Of a stretch of DNA of 13,370 nt, positions 6,502 to 13,370 are shown in pieces. Location: assembly GCA_034429695.1 (NCBI GenBank), contig DAOUGC010000270.1, positions 1 to 13,370 of the forward strand. Direction: 5' to 3'. Made by a program: the position numbers and the translations under genes. This DNA comes from DAOUGC01 sp034429695. GTDB taxonomy: Bacteria > Chloroflexota > Anaerolineae > Anaerolineales > Anaerolineaceae. The number at the start of each line of letters is the position of its first letter. The first letter of the stretch is position 1. Below the pieces are notes generated by a model. That model worked only from the letters and a program-made list of their open reading frames with translations, was not told the DNA's origin and made no database searches.

Positions 6502-7340
6502 GTACGCCGACACTGGCAGTTGTTGGACCGGGGGTGATGGCCGAAGCCATCATTGCCGGATTGCTGCGCAATGCAGTTACTGAACCGCAGCAGGTGAGGG
6601 TGTCTGGCCCGCACCGTGAGCGGGTGACCGAATTGCAGGCGCGTTACGGGGTTGCGCCGTTCACTGATAACGCTGAAGCCGCCAGACCCGCGGATGTGGT
6701 CATCCTGGCGGTCAAGCCGCAGCGGTTGGACAAGGTGCTCACCGGTCTGCGCGGAAAGTTACGGGAGGACGCGCTGGTGCTTTCCATTGTCGCGGGGGCA
6801 TCCATTGCCAAATTGTCTGAAGGGTTGGAGCATAACTGCGTGGTGCGTTCCATGCCCAACACGCCGGGGCAGATCGGTATGGGTATTGCGGTGTGGACAA
6901 CTTCACCCAGCGTTTCACCTGAGCAAACCGAACTGGCGCGCCAGATCCTGGGTGCGCTGGGGGCTGAGGTGTTTGTGGAGGAGGAGAGCTATCTGGACAT
7001 GGCGACCGCATTGAGCGGCTCAGGTCCGTCTTATGTATTCCTGTTCATGGAAGCCATGATTGACGCCGGGGTGCATCTGGGGTTCCCGCGCCGCATCGCT
7101 GAACAACTGGTGGTGGAGACGCTGCGCGGTTCGGTGGAGTATTATTCGCGGCGCATGGCGCACCCTGCCACGCTGCGCAATGAAGTCACATCGCCAGGTG
7201 GAACCTCGGCTGCCGCGCTGTATTACCTGGAAAAAGCCGGCATCCGCACCGCCATCTCACGCGCCATCTGGGCGGCATATGAACGCTCCCAGGAACTGGG
7301 CAAGGGGCGCAACAGTCAGGCGCCTGAAAAAGGCGACTGA
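6498..7340 (+). CDS. proC: Pyrroline-5-carboxylate reductase
   Basis: ProC catalyses the last step of proline synthesis, reducing 1-pyrroline-5-carboxylate with NAD(P)H in the cytoplasm. The protein has 280 residues, the usual length. A strong purine-rich site (GGAGAGAGGA, 6481-6490) precedes the ATG. The N-terminal Rossmann fold shows VVGPGVMAEAII (Gly10, Gly12), AVKPQ (71-75) and RSMPNTP (117-123). The C-terminal signature is clear: ALSGSGPSYVFLFMEAM (171-187) and HPATLRNEVTSPGGTSAAAL (222-241). The nucleotide loop has Pro and Ala (GPGVMA) where many family members have Gly (GxGxMG), a mild variation. No other proline gene is nearby. The gene overlaps the methyltransferase by 4 bases and is followed after about 23 bases by the TPR gene. 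Confidence 0.97.
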   Translation: MSTPTLAVVGPGVMAEAIIAGLLRNAVTEPQQVRVSGPHRERVTELQARYGVAPFTDNAEAARPADVVILAVKPQRLDKVLTGLRGKLREDALVLSIVAGASIAKLSEGLEHNCVVRSMPNTPGQIGMGIAVWTTSPSVSPEQTELARQILGALGAEVFVEEESYLDMATALSGSGPSYVFLFMEAMIDAGVHLGFPRRIAEQLVVETLRGSVEYYSRRMAHPATLRNEVTSPGGTSAAALYYLEKAGIRTAISRAIWAAYERSQELGKGRNSQAPEKGD

Positions 7341-7363
7341 GCGGACATCCTTCGGAACTTATA

Positions 7364-8794
7364 TTGGGAAAATTGCACCTTCCCCTGCTGGTCAAGGTTT
7401 TGATGCCGCTGATCCTGGTTGGCATGATCGGTCTGTTTCCGTACCAGATCCAACTTCTGCAACTCAGGCAGACGCTGTCATCCGCAACAGGTGAGGAGAG
7501 GGCGGCTGCGCTGGAAAGACATGCCGGGCTGGTTCCGTGGCAGGGCGGTTTATGGGAACAGGCAGGGGATGCGCGTTTTTTGCTGGAAGACTGGCGCGCT
7601 GCCGGTGCGGATTATCAACGCGCTGAGCGCACCGGGGCGCTATCGGAGGCAGGCAGTCACCGGCTGGCGGAGAGCATGATCCAACTGGATGAAGTGGATG
7701 CCGCTCTTGCTGTATATGCCGATCTGCAAACCCGCGGTGACGAGCAAGCCTTCTGGCTGGCTTACCGCCTGCAACGCCAATATGGCGACCTGAACGGAGC
7801 CAGAAGCACGCTGCAGGCCTGGGTTGAGATACTGCCTGATAGCGGTCGGGCATGGTACGAGCTGGGTAAGTTCGTTCTGCTGGAAGACCCGTTGACCGCC
7901 CTTGAGCATTTGCGCCGGGCTGCCCGCGGACGTTCAGAGGCGCACGAGGCAGCCGAACGCATGATCATATCGCTGGAGACTGCCCTTCAGCAGGCAGATG
8001 GTGAGACTGACACGGCCTATTTCAACCTGCTGGCTGGCAGGGCGCTGGCATCGGCAGGGGACTGGGATCTGGCGCTGGATCTGTTTCAACAGGCGGTTGA
8101 ACTCGACCCCCAGTACGCCGATGCACTGGCGTTTCTGGGACAGGCGCAGGATATGACTGGCGCGGATGGTTTGCCCGCCCTCAAACAGGCGCTTGAACTT
8201 AATCCGGCTTCAGCAGTGGTGCAGGCCATGACAGGGCTGCATTACAGCCAGACGGGTGATGATGTGCGCGCGTTTGATTATCTGCGCCGGGCATCCCTGT
8301 TGGAGCCCACAGCGGCCATCTGGCGCATGGAGATGGGCAGGTTGCAGGAGCAAATGGGTGATCTGCCCTCGGCGCTGGCTTATTACCAGCAGGCGACCCG
8401 TCTGGAACCGGCAGACCCGCTCTACTGGCGTGAATTGGCCAGTTTTTGCGTTCGCACCAACACGGATCTGCGCGGGGTGGGGCTGCCGGCGGCACGTCAA
8501 GCTTTGACGCTCGCACCCGAAGACCCCGCCAATGCCGACATGATGGGCGTGGTTCTGTTGAACCTGCGGGATTTCTCCAGCGCAGAGCGTTTTTTCTCGC
8601 AGGCGCTTGAGCATAATCCCAATTATGCTCCGGCGCATTTACATATGGGCCAGTTATACCTGGCATGGGATCGCCTTGATGAAGCTTACGAGCACCTGGT
8701 GATGGCCAATCAACTGGCGCAAACCGGGTCCATGGAGGCGGAGATCGCCAGACGGTTGCTGACCCAATATTACGGCGGCGGCGGGCTGCCGTAA
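7364..8794 (+). CDS. Membrane-anchored tetratricopeptide repeat (TPR) protein
   Basis: The protein has up to 476 residues. The start is uncertain. TTG at 7364 gives a full N-terminal hydrophobic segment (LPLLVKVLMPLILVGMIGLF, about 5-24) after a Lys, with GGAA 6 bases upstream. TTG at 7373 and ATG at 7403 (AAGG, 5-base spacer) are alternatives; the last would shorten the segment. The rest is helical. Clear TPR units lie at about 217-250 (AYFNLLAGRALASAGDWDLALDLFQQAVELDP), 251-284, 319-352, 387-420 and 421-454, with degenerate repeats at about 65-175. TPR arrays bind proteins, so I infer a scaffold on the outer face of the membrane. No catalytic domain is visible. It sits between proC and a lipoprotein in a co-directional run. 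The function is unknown. Confidence 0.85.
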   Translation: MGKLHLPLLVKVLMPLILVGMIGLFPYQIQLLQLRQTLSSATGEERAAALERHAGLVPWQGGLWEQAGDARFLLEDWRAAGADYQRAERTGALSEAGSHRLAESMIQLDEVDAALAVYADLQTRGDEQAFWLAYRLQRQYGDLNGARSTLQAWVEILPDSGRAWYELGKFVLLEDPLTALEHLRRAARGRSEAHEAAERMIISLETALQQADGETDTAYFNLLAGRALASAGDWDLALDLFQQAVELDPQYADALAFLGQAQDMTGADGLPALKQALELNPASAVVQAMTGLHYSQTGDDVRAFDYLRRASLLEPTAAIWRMEMGRLQEQMGDLPSALAYYQQATRLEPADPLYWRELASFCVRTNTDLRGVGLPAARQALTLAPEDPANADMMGVVLLNLRDFSSAERFFSQALEHNPNYAPAHLHMGQLYLAWDRLDEAYEHLVMANQLAQTGSMEAEIARRLLTQYYGGGGLP

Positions 8795-8851
8795 AAAGCG
8801 GTATGATAAAATGATCCCGGCAGAATGAAAATGGACAGGGCAAAGGCGCAC

Positions 8852-9502
8852 ATGAAGATATTGTCTTGGCTGGCTGTGTTGGCATTGGTGTTGGTCACCG
8901 GCTGCAGTGCGGTGGAAAGTGTATTTCCGCCTGCTGAAGATGGCAGGCAGGGCGACCTGCTTTACCAGGATGACTTTTCAGACCCGCGCAGCGGGTGGGA
9001 CACCTGGGACAAGGATGAGTCGGCGATCAATTATCAGGACGGCGGGTTGCGCATGCTGGTGAAGGTTGCCAACCGCGACGTGTGGTCGCGCCCGCAGGGG
9101 CGTTACGATAATGTGCGCGTAGCCGTAACAGTGAAGCGCCTGTCAGGGCCAAAGGATAATGATTTTGGCATTATCTGCCGTTATCAGGACCCGCAAAACT
9201 TTTACGCCTTCCTTGCCAGCAGCGACGGCTACGTGAGCATTGTCAAAGTGCTTGAGGGTGAGTACACCTTGCTGGGCAGCAAGACCATGGAGTTCCGCCA
9301 GGCGATCCGCACGGATGATTCGGTGAACCACATTGGCGCGGAATGCAGCGGGTCACGGCTGGTATTGTATGCCAACGGCGAGCTGCTCCTCTCCGCAAAG
9401 GACGATGAGTTCAGCGAGGGTGGGGTGGGTCTGATCGCCGGTGCAATGGATAAACCGAATGTTGAGCTTTTGTTCGACAACTTTATTGTCACGCGCTATT
9501 AA
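8852..9502 (+). CDS. Secreted lipoprotein with LamG/jelly-roll-like domain
   Basis: The protein has 216 residues from the ATG at 8852, which has AAAGG 5 bases upstream. An in-frame ATG at 8825 would add nine residues before the signal peptide and has no good ribosome site. The signal peptide MKILSWLAVLALVLVTGC ends in a lipobox (VTGC, Cys18), so it should be lipidated and held on the outside of the membrane. The mature part begins LLYQDDFSDPRSGWDTW, then is rich in strands: GLRMLVKVANRDVWS, VAVTVKRLSGPKDNDFGIICRYQDPQNFYAFLASSDG, VNHIGAECSGSRLVLYANGELL and LLFDNFIVTRY. This order is typical of concanavalin-like/LamG folds (DUF1080-like) that are common in Chloroflexota secreted proteins and often bind carbohydrate. 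No catalytic residues are recognisable. The ligand is unknown. Confidence 0.85.
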   Translation: MKILSWLAVLALVLVTGCSAVESVFPPAEDGRQGDLLYQDDFSDPRSGWDTWDKDESAINYQDGGLRMLVKVANRDVWSRPQGRYDNVRVAVTVKRLSGPKDNDFGIICRYQDPQNFYAFLASSDGYVSIVKVLEGEYTLLGSKTMEFRQAIRTDDSVNHIGAECSGSRLVLYANGELLLSAKDDEFSEGGVGLIAGAMDKPNVELLFDNFIVTRY

Positions 9503-9517
9503 TGGATTGTATTTGGG

Positions 9518-10807
9518 ATGAACATTTACCTCGACACCATTGGGTGCCGGTTGAACCAGAGTGAAATTGAAAAAATGGCGCAGCAATTCAGGGCGTCAGG
9601 CCATACCGTGGTGGATAACCCCGCCGCTGCAGACATGGTGGTGATTAACACCTGCGCTGTGACGGTGGAAGCCGCCTCGGATTCGCGTCAGAAGATCCGT
9701 CAGGCTGCCAGGGCGGGTGGTGCGCAGGTGGTGGCGACCGGTTGCTGGGCAACCATGGAGCCATCTGCGGCAGCGGAGTTGCCAGGGGTTGTCCTGGTCG
9801 TTGATAACGAAGCCAAGGATGGTCTGGTCAGCAGGGTGTTGAATATCCCTGAAGAGACATTTGACCGTGAGCCGCTGGCACGCGAGCCGCTGCCCGGCTT
9901 GCGGGCGCGCACGCGGGCCTTCATCAAGGTGCAGGATGGTTGCAATCACTTTTGCACGTACTGCATCACGAGGGTGTTGCGTGGTGCAAGCCGCAGCACC
10001 CCACTCTCCATTGTGCTCGATGACATTCGCGCGGCGCTGGATGGCGGTGCGCAGGAGGTGGTGCTCACCGGGGTTCAACTGGGATCATGGGGGCAGGATT
10101 TTCCCGGAACGCAGCGGCTGCGGGACTTAATTGAAGCCATCCTGACCGGCACAACCGCCGGACGCATTCGGCTTTCATCACTTGAGCCGTGGGATCTGGA
10201 TCCATCCTTTTTTGACCTCTGGCAGGATGAACGCATGTGTCCCCACCTGCACCTGCCGTTGCAATCGGGAAGCGCCAGCGTGTTGAAGCACATGGCCCGC
10301 AAGAACACACCAGAAGATTACCTGCGCCTGGTGCAATGGGCGCGCGCTGTGCGGCCTGATTTTGCCATCACCAGCGATTTCATTGTCGGTTTTCCCGGCG
10401 AAAGTGCGGCTGAGTTTGAGGAGACGCTGTCTTTTTGCGCCAGGGTTGGTTTTGCCGGAGGCCATGTCTTTCCCTATTCTGGAAGGCCTGGCACACCGGC
10501 GGCGCGTTTCAAGGAACAGGTGGCTCACCCTGAACGCAAGCGGCGTGGGACGCGGCTGCGGGATTTGTTGCGCGGCTCAACGTTGGATTACGCAGCCGGG
10601 TTTGTTGGAAAAAACGTGCAAGTGTTGTGGGAAGCTGCCGGCAGCCTGAGCCAGGCAGGATGGCAATTGCAGGGTTACAGCCAGAACTACCTGCGTGTAC
10701 GCGCAGATCATTCCAGTTTGCTTCATAATGTAATTTCAACCGTGAGAATTTCTGATGTTCTTGAAGACCGGCAGGGGATGTACTGCTCCGGTCAGATATT
10801 GGATTAA
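9518..10807 (+). CDS. mtaB: tRNA N6-threonylcarbamoyladenosine (t6A37) methylthiotransferase MtaB
   Basis: MtaB converts t6A to ms2t6A at position 37 of ANN-decoding tRNAs, using two [4Fe-4S] clusters and SAM. The protein has 429 residues, the normal length. The N-terminal MTTase domain has its three cluster ligands in IGC (Cys10), INTC (Cys46) and ATGC (Cys76). The radical SAM motif is CNHFCTYC (Cys142, 146, 149), followed by VVLTGVQLGSWG, HLHLPLQSGSASVLKHMARKN and FIVGFPGE. The TRAM-like C-terminal domain covers about 355-429. The DTIGCRLNQSE start and the LTGVQLG motif favour MtaB (YqeV) over MiaB or RimO. The ATG at 9518 has no strong ribosome site and lies 15 bases after the lipoprotein stop. 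The stop TAA overlaps the stop of the facing PAP2 gene. Confidence 0.95.
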   Translation: MNIYLDTIGCRLNQSEIEKMAQQFRASGHTVVDNPAAADMVVINTCAVTVEAASDSRQKIRQAARAGGAQVVATGCWATMEPSAAAELPGVVLVVDNEAKDGLVSRVLNIPEETFDREPLAREPLPGLRARTRAFIKVQDGCNHFCTYCITRVLRGASRSTPLSIVLDDIRAALDGGAQEVVLTGVQLGSWGQDFPGTQRLRDLIEAILTGTTAGRIRLSSLEPWDLDPSFFDLWQDERMCPHLHLPLQSGSASVLKHMARKNTPEDYLRLVQWARAVRPDFAITSDFIVGFPGESAAEFEETLSFCARVGFAGGHVFPYSGRPGTPAARFKEQVAHPERKRRGTRLRDLLRGSTLDYAAGFVGKNVQVLWEAAGSLSQAGWQLQGYSQNYLRVRADHSSLLHNVISTVRISDVLEDRQGMYCSGQILD

Positions 10808-11451
10808 TAAATCGCCCGCAAGCCGAGCCACATAAAGATGCCAAAGATCACCACGCCCAGCAGTGAACCGGCGACAGTTTGCATCAGTGTGTGACGACGC
10901 AGGCGCACCCGCGACCAGATCATCAAGGGGATGCCAAGCAGTGACAGTGCCGCCATGCCGCCCAGCAGAAAGCTTAACAGCGTGACAAAGCCTGCCATGC
11001 CGGCTGCATGAGAGCTGATCTTCCAGCGCAGGTTGATCAGGAACATCAGGGTGGCCTGCGCAAAAGCTGCCAGCGCCATGAACAACATTAACAACGGCGC
11101 ATTGCCAATCCACATCACCAGGATGGTGGTGAGCACACAGCCGATGGTCACCAGATATGCCGAGTGACGTTGTTCGCGATGATAAATGTCAAAGTCCGTG
11201 ACGCGTTTCCGGCGTACCAGCCAGAAAATGTAAGAGACCGGAACCATCATGCTGAAGAAAATTTCAAATGCCATCCAGCGCCATGCCGCCGGTGACGCCA
11301 GTGTGGCAGCAATAACGCAGGTGGAGGCCAGCGCCATGATGACCGGGTTGCCGCCATTGGACACTGCCTTTGCCACCCGGCGGTCCCACGTGCGCGGCAC
11401 AATGGGCAGGGCGAGGGCTGAACTGGTTTCGGTGGTGGTGTTGGTTTCCAT
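10804..11451 (-). CDS. Divergent PAP2-superfamily integral membrane protein
   Basis: The protein has 215 residues from the ATG at 11451-11449, which has AGAGGA 6 bases upstream. An ATG at 11484 falls inside the -10 box of the predicted promoter and has no ribosome site, so the longer form is rejected. There are about six hydrophobic spans (near 35-53, 57-79, 98-116, 120-139, 151-179 and 196-215). PAP2-like motifs appear in order: VTDFDIYHREQR (about 84-95), KISSHAAG (144-151, His148) and WSRVRLRRHTLMQ (179-191: Ser180, Arg181, His187). The canonical PSGH is changed to SSHA and the final Asp of SRxxxxxHxxxD is Gln191. A phosphatase acting on a lipid phosphate is possible, but the changed residues leave activity open. 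The stop overlaps the mtaB stop by 4 bases. Confidence 0.82.
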   Translation of the reverse strand: METNTTTETSSALALPIVPRTWDRRVAKAVSNGGNPVIMALASTCVIAATLASPAAWRWMAFEIFFSMMVPVSYIFWLVRRKRVTDFDIYHREQRHSAYLVTIGCVLTTILVMWIGNAPLLMLFMALAAFAQATLMFLINLRWKISSHAAGMAGFVTLLSFLLGGMAALSLLGIPLMIWSRVRLRRHTLMQTVAGSLLGVVIFGIFMWLGLRAIY

Positions 11452-11482
11452 GCGTTTCCTCTGACGGTTTGTGATTGGTTCC

Positions 11483-11510
11483 ATTATACGAAAGGCGATT
11501 AAAGATGCAA
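11483..11510 (-). promoter_or_regulatory. Promoter of the PAP2-like gene
   Basis: On the minus strand TTGCAT (11510-11505) and a perfect TATAAT (11488-11483) are separated by 16 bases. Transcription would start near 11476, leaving about a 25-nt leader with the AGAGGA site before the ATG at 11451. The upstream ATG at 11484 lies within the -10 box, which supports the shorter protein. Confidence 0.6.
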
Positions 11511-11558
11511 TTTACAGATTGTTAATAAGTGGTAAAGCTGTTATCGGTTGCTGCAAGG

Positions 11559-11564
11559 TATAAT
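11559..11564 (+). promoter_or_regulatory. -10 box of the alpha-glucosidase gene
   Basis: A perfect TATAAT lies 59 bases before the start codon. No recognisable -35 is found at 16-18 bases upstream (around 11536-11541), so the promoter may be weak or need an activator. Transcription would begin near 11571, inside the palindrome at 11569-11586. Confidence 0.55.
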
Positions 11565-11568
11565 TTAC

Positions 11569-11586
11569 CAGGGGAACGTTCCCCTG
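11569..11586 (+). promoter_or_regulatory. 18-bp perfect palindrome, likely operator of a LacI-family regulator
   Basis: The sequence CAGGGGAACGTTCCCCTG is an exact 18-base inverted repeat with a central AACGTT. It begins 4 bases after the -10 box and covers the expected transcription start of the alpha-glucosidase gene. LacI-family operators are typically palindromes with a central CG flanked by A/T, and such regulators commonly control GH13 sugar-use genes by blocking the promoter. No regulator gene is in the window. As RNA the same sequence could form a hairpin at the mRNA 5' end, an alternative reading. Confidence 0.75.
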
Positions 11587-11623
11587 ACGGTTTTGTCAAT
11601 TTTCATTACGAGGAGCACTGGAA

Positions 11624-13324
11624 ATGAAGCCATTGAAATGGTGGCAAACGGCTGTGTTTTATCAGATCTACCCGCGCAGTTTCGCGGACGGCAATGGAGA
11701 TGGGATCGGCGATCTGTACGGCGCGATCCAGAAGCTCGATTATCTGAAGGATTTGGGCATTGATGGCATCTGGTTGTCTCCCCACTTTCCATCCCCGCAA
11801 TTTGATTGCGGCTACGACGTGGCGGATTATGTCAATGTTCATTCAGAATACGGAACGCTGGCAACCTTCAAACAATTTTTGGATGAAGCCCACAAACGCG
11901 ATATCCGTGTGATTCTGGATCTGGTGCTCAACCATACATCGCACCTGCATCCCTGGTTCCTCGAGTCTCGTTCCAGCAGGGACAACCCCAAACGCGACTG
12001 GTACGTGTGGCACGACGGCAAAAACGGAGCGCCGCCCAATAACTGGGACTCCACCTTCGGCGGGTCTGCCTGGGAATATGACGACCAGACCCAATCGTAT
12101 TACTACCATTACTTCTTTAAGGAACAGCCCGACCTCAACTGGCGCAATCCTGAGGTCAGGAAAGCCATGTGGGACGCGGTGCGTTTCTGGCTGGACATGG
12201 GGGTGGATGGCTACCGCCTGGACGCGATTGGCACGATTTATGAAGACCCTGCCATGCCCGATCACAAATCACCCTACACCCTGGAAGAAATCTATAAATT
12301 CCAGCGCAAGGTGAAGAGCGTGGAGGAGGAACGCGAAGTTCGCAAGAAGCGGGAGGTGCTTTCCTATTACCAGCACGACCAGCCCGGCATGCACGAACTG
12401 ATGCAGGACCTGCGCAGCGTTATTGATGAATACGATGACCGCATGCTGGTGGGTGAAACCGAAGACATCAGCTACATGGGCGACGGCGACAATGAGTTGC
12501 ACATGGTGTTTAATTTCACGCTGATGCGCACCACACGCATCACTCCCGACTGGGTGCGCGCCAACCAGAAGGAGCGGCTGGCGGAACTGCCCGATGGCGG
12601 CTGGCCCTGCAACACGCTGGGCAACCACGACAGCCGCCGCCTGCTCAGCCGTTACACGGATGGGCAGCACGGCCACGCCATTGCGCGGGTGAACCTGGCG
12701 TTGATGCTGACCATGTGGGGCACGCCTTTCCTGTATAACGGCGAAGAGATCGGCATGAGCGATTATCTGGTGGAAAACCCATACCAGTTGAAAGACCTGC
12801 TGAGTGTGTGGGCTTACGGCAATGAGATCAAGTTGATGGGCGATGACCCTGCGACTGCCATGCAGTACGCAGCATTCAACGGCCGCGATCAGTGCCGCAC
12901 CCCCATGCAATGGTCGGCTGAAGCCAATGCCGGTTTCTGCCCGGCATGGAAGCTGCCCTGGTTGCCGGTGAACCCCAATCATGCCGGCGGCATTAATGTG
13001 GCTGATCAGCAAAAAGACCCCAACTCCATGCTGAATTTCTACCGTCACATGCTGGCTTTGCGTCGGAAGAATCCGGCGTTGATCGACGGCGATTATCAAA
13101 TGGTGCATGAAGATGCCGCTGAATACCTGGCTTACACGCGCTGTAATCAGCAGCAGAAGCTGCTGGTGGTGTTGAACATGTTCGAACGCGCGCACACCGG
13201 TTTGAAGTTTGAACTGGGTGCTTCACAGGCGGACGTGGTTTATTCCAATGGCGGCAAGACCGGCAGGGTGGATCTAAGCAAGGTGGATCTGCAACCGTTT
13301 GAAATTTTGATCCTATCCTACTAA
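11624..13324 (+). CDS. GH13 alpha-glucosidase (oligosaccharide alpha-glucosidase / maltase type)
   Basis: The protein has 566 residues, the usual length for the family; AGGAG lies 8 bases before the ATG. It hydrolyses terminal alpha-glucosidic bonds in short oligosaccharides. There is no signal peptide, so it is cytoplasmic. The start WWQTAVFYQIYPRSFADGNG is typical, with a DGNGDGIGD metal-loop-like motif at 22-30. Conserved GH13 regions follow: LDLVLNHTS (98-106), GVDGYRLDAI (nucleophile Asp200), VGETED (general acid Glu278) and LGNHDSRR (Asp336). The residue after the nucleophile is Ala201. In this family Val at that place goes with alpha-1,6 preference, and Ala or Thr with alpha-1,4, so I infer maltase-like activity. 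The C-terminal ~80 residues form the usual beta domain. Control is probably through the palindrome upstream. Downstream the window ends in what looks like a truncated terminator. Confidence 0.95.
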   Translation: MKPLKWWQTAVFYQIYPRSFADGNGDGIGDLYGAIQKLDYLKDLGIDGIWLSPHFPSPQFDCGYDVADYVNVHSEYGTLATFKQFLDEAHKRDIRVILDLVLNHTSHLHPWFLESRSSRDNPKRDWYVWHDGKNGAPPNNWDSTFGGSAWEYDDQTQSYYYHYFFKEQPDLNWRNPEVRKAMWDAVRFWLDMGVDGYRLDAIGTIYEDPAMPDHKSPYTLEEIYKFQRKVKSVEEEREVRKKREVLSYYQHDQPGMHELMQDLRSVIDEYDDRMLVGETEDISYMGDGDNELHMVFNFTLMRTTRITPDWVRANQKERLAELPDGGWPCNTLGNHDSRRLLSRYTDGQHGHAIARVNLALMLTMWGTPFLYNGEEIGMSDYLVENPYQLKDLLSVWAYGNEIKLMGDDPATAMQYAAFNGRDQCRTPMQWSAEANAGFCPAWKLPWLPVNPNHAGGINVADQQKDPNSMLNFYRHMLALRRKNPALIDGDYQMVHEDAAEYLAYTRCNQQQKLLVVLNMFERAHTGLKFELGASQADVVYSNGGKTGRVDLSKVDLQPFEILILSY

Positions 13325-13351
13325 ACATCCACTGATGTAAAAAAGGTTAAC

Positions 13352-13370
13352 AAAAAACAGGGCGGGGCTG
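13352..13370 (+). terminator. Possible left arm of a terminator, cut by the window edge
   Basis: Six As (13352-13357) precede the GC-rich run CAGGGCGGGGCTG up to the last base. An A-tract followed by a GC-rich arm about 30 bases after a stop codon is how bidirectional intrinsic terminators often begin. The right arm and T-run would lie outside the window, so this is only a suggestion. Confidence 0.35.

Noticed and set aside
7316..7335. Palindrome TCAGGCGCCTGA and a CGCCT/AGGCG hairpin at the end of proC, considered as a terminator
   Set aside because: It lies inside the coding region, no T-run follows, and the next gene in the run starts only about 30 bases later.
8199..8885. 228-codon open frame on the minus strand across the TPR gene end
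   Set aside because: Its Pro/Arg/Ala-rich composition is typical of an antisense shadow. The TPR pattern on the plus strand is convincing.
11452..11484. N-terminal extension of the PAP2-like protein to the ATG at 11484
   Set aside because: That ATG lies inside the TATAAT of the promoter and has no ribosome site. The ATG at 11451 has AGAGGA 6 bases upstream.
12269..13195. 308-codon open frame on the minus strand opposite the alpha-glucosidase gene
   Set aside because: It lies wholly inside a clear GH13 gene, is rich in His/Val/Gln from complementary codons, and has no family features.
13325..13338. Short hairpin ACATC-CACT-GATGT after the alpha-glucosidase stop, considered as a terminator
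   Set aside because: It has only five base pairs, with low GC content, and is followed by As rather than Ts.
1..13370. CRISPR arrays, tRNA or rRNA genes, integrase or transposase genes
   Set aside because: I looked for regular repeats, tRNA arms and mobile-element proteins on both strands and saw none.

Overview
The window reads like a chromosomal segment of a moderately GC-rich bacterium, most likely Chloroflexota (Anaerolineae-like). I infer this from the style of the proteins: a protein kinase with a C-terminal extracytoplasmic SH3-like domain, a lipoprotein with a LamG/jelly-roll-like body, a large TPR protein and a divergent PAP2 membrane protein. No marker gene proves the taxon. I see no mobile element, CRISPR array, tRNA or rRNA.

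Layout. (1) Positions 1-3028, plus strand: a three-gene signalling cassette made of a TerY/YegL-type von Willebrand A protein (5' end cut by the window), a PP2C phosphatase (YegK/PphC type) and a YegI-type Ser/Thr kinase. The kinase carries a zinc-ribbon-like Cys/His cluster, a Pro-rich linker, one membrane span and an SH3-like tail. (2) Positions 3140-3536: a single cold-shock protein gene with a near-consensus promoter, an 88-90 nt leader and a strong intrinsic terminator. (3) Positions 3615-5453, minus strand: a two-gene unit of a PatB/MalY-type PLP enzyme followed by a membrane-anchored DUF218 (YdcF/SanA-like) protein. (4) Positions 5587-10807, plus strand: a close-packed run of an RlmI-like methyltransferase, proC, a TPR protein, a lipoprotein and the tRNA methylthiotransferase mtaB. 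(5) Positions 10804-11451, minus strand: a PAP2-like membrane protein whose stop codon overlaps the mtaB stop. (6) Positions 11624-13324, plus strand: a GH13 alpha-glucosidase divergent from the PAP2 gene, with an 18-bp perfect palindrome just downstream of its -10 box. The last ~20 bases look like the left arm of a terminator cut by the window edge.

How the genes work together. The kinase, phosphatase and vWA protein should form one phospho-switch (the TerY-P triad known from comparative genomics). The 438-441 ATGA overlap and the 8-bp gap before the kinase suggest coupled expression. The kinase architecture implies a signal sensed outside the membrane and passed to the cytoplasmic kinase domain. 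The other blocks are ordinary metabolism, RNA modification and envelope genes. The alpha-glucosidase appears to be controlled by a LacI-like operator. The most interesting parts are the triad with its transmembrane SH3-like kinase, the palindromic operator, and the cold-shock leader.
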